Assembly (NCBI GenBank): GCA_945872365.1
Contig: CAMBZJ010000017.1
Coordinates: forward strand, 1-64,000
Source: Klebsiella pneumoniae
GTDB taxonomy: Bacteria; Desulfobacterota; Binatia; UBA12015
Direction of reading: 5' to 3'
DNA length: 64,000 bases
How positions within the stretch are numbered: the first letter of the stretch is position 1; the number at the start of each line of letters is the position of its first letter. The position numbers and the translations under genes were made by a program. Below the pieces are notes generated by a model. It was not told the origin of the DNA. It saw only the letters and a list, made by a program, of their open reading frames with translations, and did no database searches. This document shows, in pieces, positions 9,404 to 17,235 of this stretch.

Positions 9404-10171
9404 GTGGACATCGAGAAGAGCGTGGCCCTGGTGACGGGCGGAGCCTCGGGACTCGGGGCGGCGACGGTGCAGGCGCTGGTCGGTGGTGGTGGACGGGCGG
9501 TCATCGTCGACCGCGATGCCGCGACGGGCCAGGAACTCGCCCGCTCGATCGGCGACGCGGTGCGCTTCGTCGCAGCCGACGTGACGAGCGAGGAGGACAT
9601 CCGCAAGGCCATCGCCACGGCGCGCGAGGCGTTCGGCGGACTCAACGTCACCGTCAACTGCGCGGGCGTCGGTGTAGCCGCGAAGACGATGAGCAAGCGC
9701 GGTCCGTTCCCCCTCGAACTCTTCCGCAAGTGCATCGAGGTGAACCTCATCGGCACCTTCAACGTCATTCGGCTCGCCGCCGAGGCGATGGTCGAGCAGG
9801 CTCCGAACGAGGACGGCGAGCGCGGTGTCATCGTCAACACGGCCTCGGTCGCGGCGTTCGAGGGCCAGGTCGGGCAGGCGGCGTACTCGGCCTCGAAGGG
9901 TGGCGTCGTCGGCATGACGCTCCCGATCGCGCGCGACCTCGCCTCGCACGGCATCCGCGTGCTGACCATCGCACCCGGGCTCTTCAATACGCCGATGCTC
10001 GCGATGATGCCTGAGGAGGGGCGCCGGAAACTCGCCTCGCAGATCCCGTTTCCACACCGCCTCGGCGAGCCGCGCGAGTACGGCCAGCTGGTCCGCGCGA
10101 TCGTCGAGAACGCGATGCTCAACGGCGAGACGATCCGACTCGACGGCGCGATCCGCATGCAGCCGGTCTGA
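9404..10171 (+). CDS. HSD10-like short-chain 3-hydroxyacyl-CoA dehydrogenase
   Basis: 255 residues from a GTG at 9404, preceded by a good AAGGGAG site. The short-chain dehydrogenase fold shows TGGASGLG at 11-18 for the dinucleotide, Asp36 after the second strand favouring NAD(H), NCAG at 85-88, and the catalytic Ser148, Tyr161 and Lys165 (YSASK). The segments [20 protein letters not shown] and [20 protein letters not shown] closely match 17-beta-HSD10 / type II 3-hydroxyacyl-CoA dehydrogenases. It probably oxidises L-3-hydroxyacyl-CoA in fatty- or branched-acid beta-oxidation, or a steroid/alcohol substrate. A small cytochrome c gene follows after 8 nt on the same strand, likely co-transcribed. 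Confidence 0.88.
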   Translation: MDIEKSVALVTGGASGLGAATVQALVGGGGRAVIVDRDAATGQELARSIGDAVRFVAADVTSEEDIRKAIATAREAFGGLNVTVNCAGVGVAAKTMSKRGPFPLELFRKCIEVNLIGTFNVIRLAAEAMVEQAPNEDGERGVIVNTASVAAFEGQVGQAAYSASKGGVVGMTLPIARDLASHGIRVLTIAPGLFNTPMLAMMPEEGRRKLASQIPFPHRLGEPREYGQLVRAIVENAMLNGETIRLDGAIRMQPV

Positions 10172-10179
10172 ACCGGAAG

Positions 10180-10506
10180 GTGCGGGTGTACGTTCGCGGC
10201 AGGCATCGGCGCGGGACTCCGCACCGTGCGATCCGGCGGCCCGGCGTGGTGGTGCTCCTGCTCTCCCTCGGCCTCGCGGCGAGCTGCCGTCGGCCGCTGC
10301 CCGATCAGGACGGCCCGGGCGCCCAGACCTACGCGGAACAGTGCGGCCTCTGCCACCCGGCCTACCAGCCCGGCCTCATGACGGCGGCCATGTGGGAGAT
10401 CCAGGTCGGTCGCATGGACGAGCAGCGCGCCCGTCGCGGCGTGCCGCCACTTTCGGACGCGGACCGGCGCGTCATCCTCGAGTATCTGAAGGCGCATGCC
10501 GAATGA
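10180..10506 (+). CDS. Small membrane-anchored monohaem cytochrome c
   Basis: 108 residues from a GTG at 10180. A basic N-terminus and a hydrophobic stretch (24-35) end in LAASC, a plausible lipobox with Cys36, so this is probably a lipoprotein held on the periplasmic side. A single haem motif CGLCH lies at 55-59, and Met residues further on (around 67-80) could supply the sixth ligand. The size fits a minimal class I-like c-type electron carrier. It sits 8 nt after the dehydrogenase gene and just ahead of pepA, so the three may be one transcript. The partner redox enzyme is not evident. An uncleaved anchor is the alternative to lipidation. Confidence 0.8.
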   Translation: MRVYVRGRHRRGTPHRAIRRPGVVVLLLSLGLAASCRRPLPDQDGPGAQTYAEQCGLCHPAYQPGLMTAAMWEIQVGRMDEQRARRGVPPLSDADRRVILEYLKAHAE

Positions 10507-10534
10507 GTCCGGGAAGCGGCCCGGGGGAGAGCCC

Positions 10535-12061
10535 ATGATGGAGATCGACAGGAGCCGAACCACGCCTGCGCGATTGCGGGTGGAGATGCTCGCCGTGGCG
10601 CTGTGCTCGGGGACCGAGCCGGGCGCGGAGATTGCGGCTCTCGACGAGCGCACGGGAGGGCGTCTGCTCGTCGAGTTGTACCGGCGATGCCCGGACCCGA
10701 CCAAGCGAGGGGCGACCTTCGTCTACCAGACCCACGGGGAGATGCCGCAGGAACTGATCGCGGTCATCGGTCTCGGCGCATCGGACGCAGAGGCGGCGTC
10801 GAGCGAGGACTGGCGGCGCTTCGCCGGTCAGGCGGTCGCCGCCGCCCGCCAGGCGCGGGTGCGCACGCTCGGGCTGTCGGTCGCGCCGTGCGATGGCAGG
10901 ACGGCGGTGCGGGCGGCCGGTGCCGTGACCGAGGGGACGCTTCTCGCAACCTACCGCTTCGGTGGCTACCGCTCGAAGAAGTCCGACGCGCCGCTCGCAC
11001 GCTGTACGGTCGTCGGTGCGCCGGCGACGCGCGCGGTGGAGGTCGTGGAGGCCCGCGCCCGAATCGTCGCCGAGGCGACGGCTCTCGCGCGCGACCTGGT
11101 GAATCTGCCGGCCGAAACGGTCACGCCGGCGCATCTCGGCGCGACAGCGCAGCGCATCGCCCGTTCGTCGCGCCTCGCGGTCCGGGTGCTCGGCCCGCGC
11201 GAGATGAGCCGGCTCGGGATGGGCGCGATTCTCGCCGTCGGACGGGCGAGCCGCAACGAGCCGCGGCTGATCGAACTCGTCTATCGCCCGCGCGGTGCGC
11301 GGCGTCGCAGCGCGTCGGGGCCGGTTCTCCTGGTCGGCAAGGGGATCACCTTCGACTCGGGCGGCCTGTCGCTCAAGCCGGCGCAGGCGATGGAGATCCA
11401 GAAGCGCGACATGGCGGGTGGTGCCGCCGTACTCGGCGCAATGCGCGCAATCGGTCAGCTCGCACCCCCGATCGAGGTGCGCGGCTACGTCGCCGCGGCC
11501 GAGAATATGCCGGGTGGCGACGCCTATCGCCCGGGCGACGTGCTGCGCACCTGCATCGGCAAGACGATCGAGGTCCTGAACACCGATGCCGAGGGTCGGC
11601 TGGTGCTCGCCGATGCGCTCGGCTTCGCCACTCGCCCGCGGCGCGGTGGGGCTGCGCCTTCCTGCGTCGTGGATCTCGCGACGCTCACCGGTGCGGTCGT
11701 GACGGCGCTCGGCCGTGGCGTGGCGGCGGTCCTCGGGAACGACCCGGCGCTAGTCCGCTCGGTGATCGAGTCGGGGCGGGAGGTCGGCGAGACGATCTGG
11801 GAACTCCCGCTCGTCGACGACTACATGGCGGGGCTCGAGAGCCCGATCGCCGATCTGCGCAACACCGGCGACGGCACGGCGGGAACCATCTATGGCGGGC
11901 TCTTCCTGCGCGAGTTCGTCCACCGCGTGCCGTGGGCCCACCTCGATATCGCCGGCGTGGCCTTCAGCGACAAGGGTTCCTCGTACGTGCCGCGCGGCGC
12001 GGTCGGCTGGGGCGTGCGTACACTGGTCGAACTCGTCGAGCGCGTCGCGCGCGACGCCTGA
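10535..12061 (+). CDS. pepA: Leucyl aminopeptidase (M17)
   Basis: 508 residues from the ATG at 10535, chosen because GGGGGAG lies 6 nt upstream; an upstream in-frame ATG at 10496 overlaps the cytochrome gene and lacks such a site. The M17 signature NTDAEGRLVLADA starts at 349 and carries metal-binding Asp/Glu. The first metal/catalytic block GKGITFDSGG has Lys269. Further conserved blocks are VDLATLTGA and IADLRNTG near 446. The enzyme is a cytoplasmic, hexameric, two-metal exopeptidase releasing N-terminal Leu and other residues; some family members also bind DNA as transcription factors. The N-terminal domain is of normal length. It is convergent with yceI. Confidence 0.95.
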   Translation: MMEIDRSRTTPARLRVEMLAVALCSGTEPGAEIAALDERTGGRLLVELYRRCPDPTKRGATFVYQTHGEMPQELIAVIGLGASDAEAASSEDWRRFAGQAVAAARQARVRTLGLSVAPCDGRTAVRAAGAVTEGTLLATYRFGGYRSKKSDAPLARCTVVGAPATRAVEVVEARARIVAEATALARDLVNLPAETVTPAHLGATAQRIARSSRLAVRVLGPREMSRLGMGAILAVGRASRNEPRLIELVYRPRGARRRSASGPVLLVGKGITFDSGGLSLKPAQAMEIQKRDMAGGAAVLGAMRAIGQLAPPIEVRGYVAAAENMPGGDAYRPGDVLRTCIGKTIEVLNTDAEGRLVLADALGFATRPRRGGAAPSCVVDLATLTGAVVTALGRGVAAVLGNDPALVRSVIESGREVGETIWELPLVDDYMAGLESPIADLRNTGDGTAGTIYGGLFLREFVHRVPWAHLDIAGVAFSDKGSSYVPRGAVGWGVRTLVELVERVARDA

Positions 12062-12079
12062 AACGGACCCGTCCGGCGA

Positions 12080-12697
12080 TCAGGATCCGCCGGCGGCCGG
12101 CACGACGGCCTCGACCCGGACGGAGACATCCTGGTCGACCGAGAGGGGGTTCAGGCTGCTGTGTGGTGCGCCAATGCCGAAGTCGGTGCGCTTGATCGTC
12201 GCCTCCCCGGTGAAGCGACGGGCGGCGCGGTCGGTCACCCGGAACTTCATCGGGAAGCTTCCCGTTGTGCCGTGCAGGTCGAGTGCGACGTCAGCCGTGT
12301 AGCTCCCGTCGCCCGAGGGACGGAAGCCCGAGAGTCGCGCGGTCGCAGTGGGAAAGCGCTCGACGTCGAAAAAGTCGGCGTTGCGGAGGTGGTCGTCGCG
12401 CCGCTTGCTGTCGGTGTCGATGCTGGCGAGATCGACCACGACCACGACCTCGGACTTCTCGGGATGCGCCTCGTCGATCGAGGCGCGCGCGATGCGCCAG
12501 CTCTTGAAGCGTCCGTTGGCGGTCGCGATCCGGTTCTGCGCGACGAAGCGGATCTCGCCGGGCAGCCTGCCCGCGGTCGCGGCCTCGGTTGCGGGTGCAC
12601 CCGCCGTTGCGGGAGCCTCGTCGGCGAGAAGGACCCGCGGGCAGGCCGCGCAGGCGAGGAGAACGGCAAGCGCGAGCAGGGCTGCACGTCGGTTCAT
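12080..12697 (-). CDS. yceI: YceI-like periplasmic polyprenyl-binding protein
   Basis: 205 residues. The ATG at 12697 has AAGGAG 5 nt upstream and overlaps the pepP stop as ATGA. A signal peptide covers about residues 1-25 and an Ala/Thr-rich linker follows. The YceI lipocalin-like barrel then starts at GEIRFVAQNRI. Conserved pieces include the SWRIARASI region, VVVVDLASIDTDSKRRDDHL and RNADFFDVERFPTATARLSG, the family signature. Family members bind long isoprenoids such as octaprenyl compounds in the periplasm and some are linked to acid or base stress. It is last in the operon after pepP. Confidence 0.9.
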   Translation of the reverse strand: MNRRAALLALAVLLACAACPRVLLADEAPATAGAPATEAATAGRLPGEIRFVAQNRIATANGRFKSWRIARASIDEAHPEKSEVVVVVDLASIDTDSKRRDDHLRNADFFDVERFPTATARLSGFRPSGDGSYTADVALDLHGTTGSFPMKFRVTDRAARRFTGEATIKRTDFGIGAPHSSLNPLSVDQDVSVRVEAVVPAAGGS

Positions 12698-14019
12698 ATC
12701 CACTCCTTCTGGGCCAGCATCTCGTCGAGTTGCTTGGGGATCGCGGCCGAGAGCACCTCGAAGCCGTCCGCGGTCACGAGCACGTCGTCCTCGATCCGCA
12801 CGCCGATGCCGCGACAGGCGTCGGGTGCCTCGGCGCAGGTCGGTGAGAAATAGAGCCCCGGTTCGACGGTCAGGACCATGCCCGGTTCCAGCATGCGCGA
12901 ACCACCGTCGCGTCGGTAGGCGCCGACGTCGTGGACGTCCATGCCGAGCCAGTGGCTGGTGCGATGCATGTAGAAGGGCTTGAAAAGGCCGTCGGCGACG
13001 GCCTTCTCTCGCGCGACGTCGATCGCCCCGAGGCGCATCAGCCCGTCGATCAGGATCTCGACGGCCGCCTCGTGGACGCTCTCGAAGCTGACTCCGGGGC
13101 GGATGCGCTCGATTGCGGCGCGTTGTGCATCGAGGACGATCTCGTAGACCTGGCGCTGCACGCGCGTGGGCTCGCGGTCCACCGGGAAGGTGCGTGTCAC
13201 GTCGGAGCAGTAGCCGCCGAGTTCCGCGCCCGCGTCGATGAGCAGCAAGTCCCCTGCACCGAGCGCATGGTCGTTCGACGTGTAGTGCAGGACGGTCGCG
13301 TTCACGCCGCCCGCGACGATCGACGGGTAGGCCCAGCCGTCGGCTCCCCGGCGCCGGAACGTGTACTCGAGCAACGCCTCGATCTCGTGCTCGCCCATCC
13401 CGGGCCGCGCCTGCCGCATCGCCGCGACGTGCGCCTCGGCGGCAATGTCGATCGCGGCCCGCATCCAGGCGAGTTCCTCGGGGGTCTTGTGCAGTCGCAT
13501 CTCGTGGACGATCGGTCCCGTGTCGACGATCGACAGCGGGATGTCGTTCGCGGTGCGCGGCCGCGTCGCCCAGCCGCGCTTGGCGAGCGCGAGCATGCGG
13601 CGGTCGAACTCCTCCTCGCGGCCGAAGCGGAAGTGGAGGGGACCGGACCTGGCGATCATCGGGACGAGGTGCTGATCGAGTTCCTCGATCGGGTAGGCGG
13701 CGTCGGCCGCGAAAGTCGTGAGCGCGCCTTCGATGCCGTGGCGCCGACCGGTCCAGGTCTCGCGCTCCACGTCGCGCGGCGGGACGAACAGCACGAACTT
13801 CTCGCGGTCGGCCGAGGCGTCCAGAACGGCGACGGCGTCCGGCTCGGGGAAGCCGGTAAGGTAGAAGAAGTCGGCCTCGCGCCGGTAGCGATGCTCGACG
13901 TCGTTGTGGTGGGTGACCAGGGCCGGTGCGCGGAATACGGCGATGCCGCCGTCGATCCGATCCAGCACCGCGGCACGCCGCGCGGCGTGGTTGAAACCGG
14001 GCAGTTCGGCGCGCGTCAT
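12694..14019 (-). CDS. pepP: Xaa-Pro aminopeptidase (M24B)
   Basis: 441 residues, as expected for PepP. The N-terminal creatinase-like domain (YRREADFFYLTGFPEPDAVA) is typical of aminopeptidase P. In the pita-bread domain the dinuclear Mn site is visible: the two Asp of IDAGAELGGYCSDVTRTF, His in SHWLGMDVHD, Glu in TVEPGLYF and Glu in GVRIEDDVLVT. It removes an N-terminal residue ahead of proline in the cytoplasm. It is the middle gene of three minus-strand genes joined by ATGA overlaps at both ends (14016-14019 and 12694-12697), so expression of all three should be coupled. Confidence 0.95.
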   Translation of the reverse strand: MTRAELPGFNHAARRAAVLDRIDGGIAVFRAPALVTHHNDVEHRYRREADFFYLTGFPEPDAVAVLDASADREKFVLFVPPRDVERETWTGRRHGIEGALTTFAADAAYPIEELDQHLVPMIARSGPLHFRFGREEEFDRRMLALAKRGWATRPRTANDIPLSIVDTGPIVHEMRLHKTPEELAWMRAAIDIAAEAHVAAMRQARPGMGEHEIEALLEYTFRRRGADGWAYPSIVAGGVNATVLHYTSNDHALGAGDLLLIDAGAELGGYCSDVTRTFPVDREPTRVQRQVYEIVLDAQRAAIERIRPGVSFESVHEAAVEILIDGLMRLGAIDVAREKAVADGLFKPFYMHRTSHWLGMDVHDVGAYRRDGGSRMLEPGMVLTVEPGLYFSPTCAEAPDACRGIGVRIEDDVLVTADGFEVLSAAIPKQLDEMLAQKEWI

Positions 14020-14405
14020 TTCGGCGTGTTCCTCGCGTCGAGGCCCGAGGCGAAGCCGGGAACGACCGGACCGCCGCCGTGGGGCGTGGCGGCCGGGCCT
14101 GCCACCTGGATCCGCCTCGCCACCGGCGGGTCGCCGTCGGCCGAGATCACGACCCGGTCGCCGTGGTGCAGGTCCGCCATCGTCTTGTCGGAGCCCTTCT
14201 CCCGGATCGAGATATCGGGACCGACCTGGAACTTCCGGCGACGCCCGGCGTCGTCGAGTATGATCTCGCCGGCACCGGCATCGACCGAGAGGATGCTGCC
14301 GGAGACCCGCTGCTCATGCTCGGCGCGGGACGGGGCCGGCCAGGCCACCTCCGCGGCGAGCGCCAGAAGGAGGACCAGGGTCGAACCTGTGCGTCTCGGT
14401 CGCAT
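14016..14405 (-). CDS. Small secreted protein of unknown function
   Basis: 129 residues from the ATG at 14405; an ATG at 14432 is the alternative, and neither has a strong ribosome site. A signal peptide (about residues 5-28, ending APSRAE) is followed by a short beta-rich domain: GSILSVDAGAGEIILDDAG then KFQVGPDISIREKGSDKTM. This resembles small single-domain beta-barrel proteins (DUF5666 or OB-like), but that is pattern inference. A Pro/Gly tail ends the protein. It is the first gene of the pepP-yceI operon, overlapping pepP by 4 nt. Confidence 0.7.
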   Translation of the reverse strand: MRPRRTGSTLVLLLALAAEVAWPAPSRAEHEQRVSGSILSVDAGAGEIILDDAGRRRKFQVGPDISIREKGSDKTMADLHHGDRVVISADGDPPVARRIQVAGPAATPHGGGPVVPGFASGLDARNTPK

Positions 14406-14569
14406 GTCTCGAGGAGGCACGACGGGCGGCATACCTGAAACGCTAACCGCAGGCTGCCGGCCTGACAAGGCCCGCACCGCCAAGGCGAGGTTCGGAGAAG
14501 TGCCCATCCTTCGAGGATTCCCGCCGGGATTGCCGGGTCCAGCTACGGGCGGTACGGCTCAACCGGATC

Positions 14570-14674
14570 ATGCTTTCGGCGAGCGATGCCCATGACCTCG
14601 TGGCCACGGCGGCCGGCACACCGGTCGGCGGTCTGCTGCGTCGCTACTGGATGCCGATCGCAGGCGTGGCCCTG
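14570..14674 (+). pseudogene. N-terminal remnant of a Rieske oxygenase
   Basis: About 35 codons from the ATG at 14570 read MLSASDAHDLVATA, then GTPVGGLLRRYWMPIAGVAL. This matches the characteristic N-terminus of phthalate-dioxygenase-type Rieske oxygenase large subunits, where a GTPxGxLxRRYWxP segment precedes the Rieske domain. The frame then degenerates into Pro/Arg-rich sequence and stops at 14791, and no Rieske CxH...CxxH motif follows. It is most simply the 5' end of a deleted gene just upstream of the ExbB gene. It could instead be expressed as a 73-residue peptide. Confidence 0.6.
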
Positions 14675-14807
14675 CCGCCCACCGCCGCGCCCTCCGCCCC
14701 CGCGGCGACTCGTCTGCGGCGCCGCCCGTCGCCCCCGCCCGACGCCACCCGCCCCCGCGGTCGAGTTTCGGATCGACGCATCGTCCTGTAGGACCCACAG
14801 GCCCGCC

Positions 14808-15464
14808 ATGGACTCCCTCTCCTTCCTCGACCTGATCCGCCAGGGCTACTACGCGACCTACCCGCTGTTGTTCTGCTCGGTCGTGGCACTCGCCGTCGCC
14901 GGCGAGCGCATCTGGGCCCTGCGCGGCCTCAGCTCGCGGATGAGCGCGCTCTCCAAGCAGATCGGTTTCTTCCTTCGCCGGGGCGACGTCGCAGGAGCGC
15001 AAGCCATGGTCGAGCGCGATGCCGCGGATCTGCCCCTCGGCCGGGTCTACCACGAACTCCTGCCCCGGGTCGGCGACACGCCGGTCGAGGAATTGCTCGC
15101 GATCGGCGAGGGGCACCGCATCGAGCAGACCCAGGCGCTGCGGCGCAACATCTGGCTGCTCGGCACGATCGCGTCGGCGGCGCCGTTCATCGGTCTGTTC
15201 GGCACGGTCGTCGGCATCATGCGAGCCTTCCACAGCATGGCCCAGAGCGGTGCGGGCGGCTTCGCGGTGGTGGCGTCGGGCATCTCGGAAGCGCTCGTCG
15301 CGACCGCGCTCGGGCTGGCCGTCGCCATCATCGCACTCGTACTCTATAATTACTTTCAGGTGCGACTGAACGACATCGCGACAACCATGCGCGTGGGCCT
15401 CACGCGCTTCGTGGACGGCGTATGCGCCCATCGGGGGGAGCGTGGCACTCGGCCGGCTTCCTGA
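14808..15464 (+). CDS. exbB: MotA/TolQ/ExbB proton-channel protein
   Basis: 218 residues from the ATG at 14808. Three membrane segments are in the usual places: one near the N-terminus (YPLLFCSVVALAVAGERIWA) and two after residue 115 (LLGTIASAAPFIGLFGTVVG and ISEALVATALGLAVAIIALV). The second is the TolQ/ExbB signature region. A cytoplasmic helical segment lies between them. With ExbD it forms an inner-membrane proton channel that energises TonB- or Tol-type outer-membrane work. The next gene overlaps by 23 nt. No TonB, TolA, TolB or Pal gene is nearby, so the partner is unknown. Confidence 0.92.
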   Translation: MDSLSFLDLIRQGYYATYPLLFCSVVALAVAGERIWALRGLSSRMSALSKQIGFFLRRGDVAGAQAMVERDAADLPLGRVYHELLPRVGDTPVEELLAIGEGHRIEQTQALRRNIWLLGTIASAAPFIGLFGTVVGIMRAFHSMAQSGAGGFAVVASGISEALVATALGLAVAIIALVLYNYFQVRLNDIATTMRVGLTRFVDGVCAHRGERGTRPAS

Positions 15465-15867
15465 CGGCGGGGGCGACGGCGACGAGCCGATCATCGCCGA
15501 GATCAACATCACGCCGCTCACCGACATCTTCCTCGTCCTCCTGATCATCTTCATGATCACGAGTTCGGCAATGGTCGAGTCGGGACCGAAGGTGAACCTG
15601 CCCCAGGCGGGAGTCACCAGCACGGAGACCAAGGGCGTGGTGGTGACGGTCGATCCGCAGCAGAACGTCTACGTCGACGGGCACCAGGTCGCCCGGGACG
15701 GGCTCGCCGAAGGCCTGCGCGCGGCGGTTGCCGCGAGCGACGTCAAGCGAGTCGTGCTCCAGGGCGATCGCGACGTGATCCTCGGCGACGTCGTCCACAT
15801 CCTCGACGAGGCGCGCAACGCCGGGGCCGAGGAGGTCGCGATCGCGGCGACCCGCAAGGGCCCGTGA
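15442..15867 (+). CDS. exbD: ExbD/TolR biopolymer-transport protein
   Basis: 141 residues from a GTG at 15442 inside the end of exbB. A short cytoplasmic N-terminus contains INITPLTDIF with the proton-conducting Asp28, followed by one membrane helix (29-46, LVLLIIFMITSSAMV). A periplasmic domain of the ExbD/TolR type follows (VVVTVDPQQNVYVDGHQVAR to the C-terminus). It works with ExbB to couple the proton gradient to outer-membrane processes. The 23-nt overlap with exbB and the next gene 13 nt downstream indicate one operon. Confidence 0.92.
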   Translation: MALGRLPDGGGDGDEPIIAEINITPLTDIFLVLLIIFMITSSAMVESGPKVNLPQAGVTSTETKGVVVTVDPQQNVYVDGHQVARDGLAEGLRAAVAASDVKRVVLQGDRDVILGDVVHILDEARNAGAEEVAIAATRKGP

Positions 15868-15880
15868 GAACCCGACAGCC

Positions 15881-16258
15881 ATGGCGCGCGAAGACCTCAT
15901 CCTAGGACCGGAATCGCTCGAGACCCTGATCGCGGGACTTGGCGACCTGCGTACGGCACTCGGCCCGCGGGCGGCGCCCGGCCTAGAGGCGGTGCGTGAC
16001 GACCTGCGACGCGCGCTCGCGGCACGCCAGGGCGGCGACCGCGACGGTGCCATCGAGGGGATCACGACCGCGATGCGACGGCTTGGCGGTTTGGCCGACC
16101 TGCTCGATCCGGCCGAGGCCTCGATGATGCGCGCGGTGGCGTCGCAGTTCGAAGGAGCGCTGCGGCGCGGCGAGGCGGGCGACGCTGCCCGGTCGGTCGA
16201 TCTCATGCGGGAACGCTCCGGGGCGCGCAAGAAGCGAGGCGACGAGAACAAGCTCTGA
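15881..16258 (+). CDS. Uncharacterised helical protein in the exbBD operon
   Basis: 125 residues from the ATG at 15881, 13 nt after exbD. The sequence is almost wholly amphipathic helix rich in Ala, Arg, Leu and Asp (for example RDDLRRALAARQGGDRDGAI), with a basic C-terminal tail ending KKRGDENKL. There is no signal peptide, membrane segment or Cys. I recognise no family. Its place between exbBD and two other small cytoplasmic proteins suggests a shared transcript, and it may be a cytoplasmic partner of the ExbBD motor. That is inference from position only. Confidence 0.7.
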   Translation: MAREDLILGPESLETLIAGLGDLRTALGPRAAPGLEAVRDDLRRALAARQGGDRDGAIEGITTAMRRLGGLADLLDPAEASMMRAVASQFEGALRRGEAGDAARSVDLMRERSGARKKRGDENKL

Positions 16259-16306
16259 AGACGAGTGCCGCCGGTTGCACGACCGGCAGGCGCGAGGAAG
16301 GCGGCC

Positions 16307-16513
16307 ATGGCGAAGGCGAGCGATAGGAAGGGAGTCCGGACCGACGAGGGAGCGTGCTGTGCCGCGACGCGGCGCAAGCTCATCGACTCGATCCGCAGGA
16401 ACTACCTGAGCTTCCCGGTGATCCGGCGCATGGCGTGTCCTGAGTGCAAGATGATCCTGAACGTGAAGGTCTTCGAGCGGCCCGAGGACGAGGCCGCGGA
16501 AGGCCGCGCCTGA
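16307..16513 (+). CDS. Small CPEC-motif protein
   Basis: 68 residues. The ATG at 16307 has GAGGAAGG just upstream; a longer frame from 16265 lacks a site. The protein is basic at the N-terminus, then shows ACCAATRR and RMACPECKMILNVKVFE, ending in an acidic tail. The CxxC pair in CPEC plus the upstream CC could bind a metal jointly, but only one clean knuckle is present, so a homodimeric zinc site or redox role is possible. The next frame begins with CTG overlapping this stop. No family recognised. Confidence 0.7.
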   Translation: MAKASDRKGVRTDEGACCAATRRKLIDSIRRNYLSFPVIRRMACPECKMILNVKVFERPEDEAAEGRA

Positions 16514-17175
16514 AGCTCCCCTCCGACCCGAGCGCGGGGCGCGACCAGGTCCCGGGGCGCGAGGCGCTCGGCCCCGACGAAGAGACCCTGCTCCTGCTCG
16601 CAGTGCGGGGTCCGATGCCGACGGCCCAGGTCGCCGCGTCGCTCGACCTGCCCGGACCCGTGGTCGCCTCGACGATCGGGCAACATGCGGCAGCGGGCCT
16701 CGTGGAGTTCTGGACGGGAGATCGGGTCCGCCTGACGGGTGGCGGGATCGCCGCGGCCACCGCGGTCCTCGCGCGCGAGCGGAGCGCCCTCGGCACCGAC
16801 ACCGAGAGCATCGCCGAGCGCTTCGACGAGTTGAACCGGCGCGTGAAGGCGGCGATCACGGACTGGCAGGTGGTGCGCGTCGCCGGCGCCGTCGTGCCCA
16901 ACGATCATTCCGACGCCAAGCGCGACGCGATCGTCGTCGCGCGGCTCGCGTCGGCGGTGGGCACGGCGTCGGTCCTGCTGCGCCCGCTCGCGCGCTTGCG
17001 CCGGCGCATCGCCGTCCTGCTCGGCCGGCTCGAAGGCGCGCTCGGCCGGGTCTCGGCCGGCGGGGGCGACTGGGTCTGTGGCCTCGGTGTCGACTCGGTG
17101 CACGCCGTCTGGTGGAACCTGCACGCCGAGCTGCTCGCCCTCCTTGGACGCGAGCGCGGCGACGCGGACGCCTGA
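16510..17175 (+). CDS. Winged-helix-like protein, possible CTG start
   Basis: About 221 residues if translation starts at the CTG at 16510, which overlaps the previous TGA and has GGAAGG 6 nt upstream. In-frame GTG at 16444 lies inside the preceding gene, and the next ATG/GTG would cut into the first domain. Residues about 20-90 look like a winged helix-turn-helix: EETLLLLAVRGPMPTAQVAA then LPGPVVASTIGQHAAAGLVE. A long helical C-terminal half with Arg/Leu-rich repeats follows (LRPLARLRRRIAVLLGRLEG). It is last in the exbBD-led operon and may be its regulator; this is inferred. Confidence 0.65.
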   Translation: MKLPSDPSAGRDQVPGREALGPDEETLLLLAVRGPMPTAQVAASLDLPGPVVASTIGQHAAAGLVEFWTGDRVRLTGGGIAAATAVLARERSALGTDTESIAERFDELNRRVKAAITDWQVVRVAGAVVPNDHSDAKRDAIVVARLASAVGTASVLLRPLARLRRRIAVLLGRLEGALGRVSAGGGDWVCGLGVDSVHAVWWNLHAELLALLGRERGDADA

Positions 17176-17235
17176 GATGCAAGCCCCGCGAAGCGACCGC
17201 CCGAAAGGGCTCTGCGCTATGGCCGCCCGGCCGGA

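Noticed and set aside
10496-10534. Earlier pepA start at 10496
   Set aside because: It overlaps the cytochrome gene and lacks a ribosome site; GGGGGAG is correctly placed for the ATG at 10535.
14570-14791. Complete small gene of 73 residues
   Set aside because: The first 35 residues match a Rieske oxygenase N-terminus and the rest is low-complexity; a truncated remnant is more likely.
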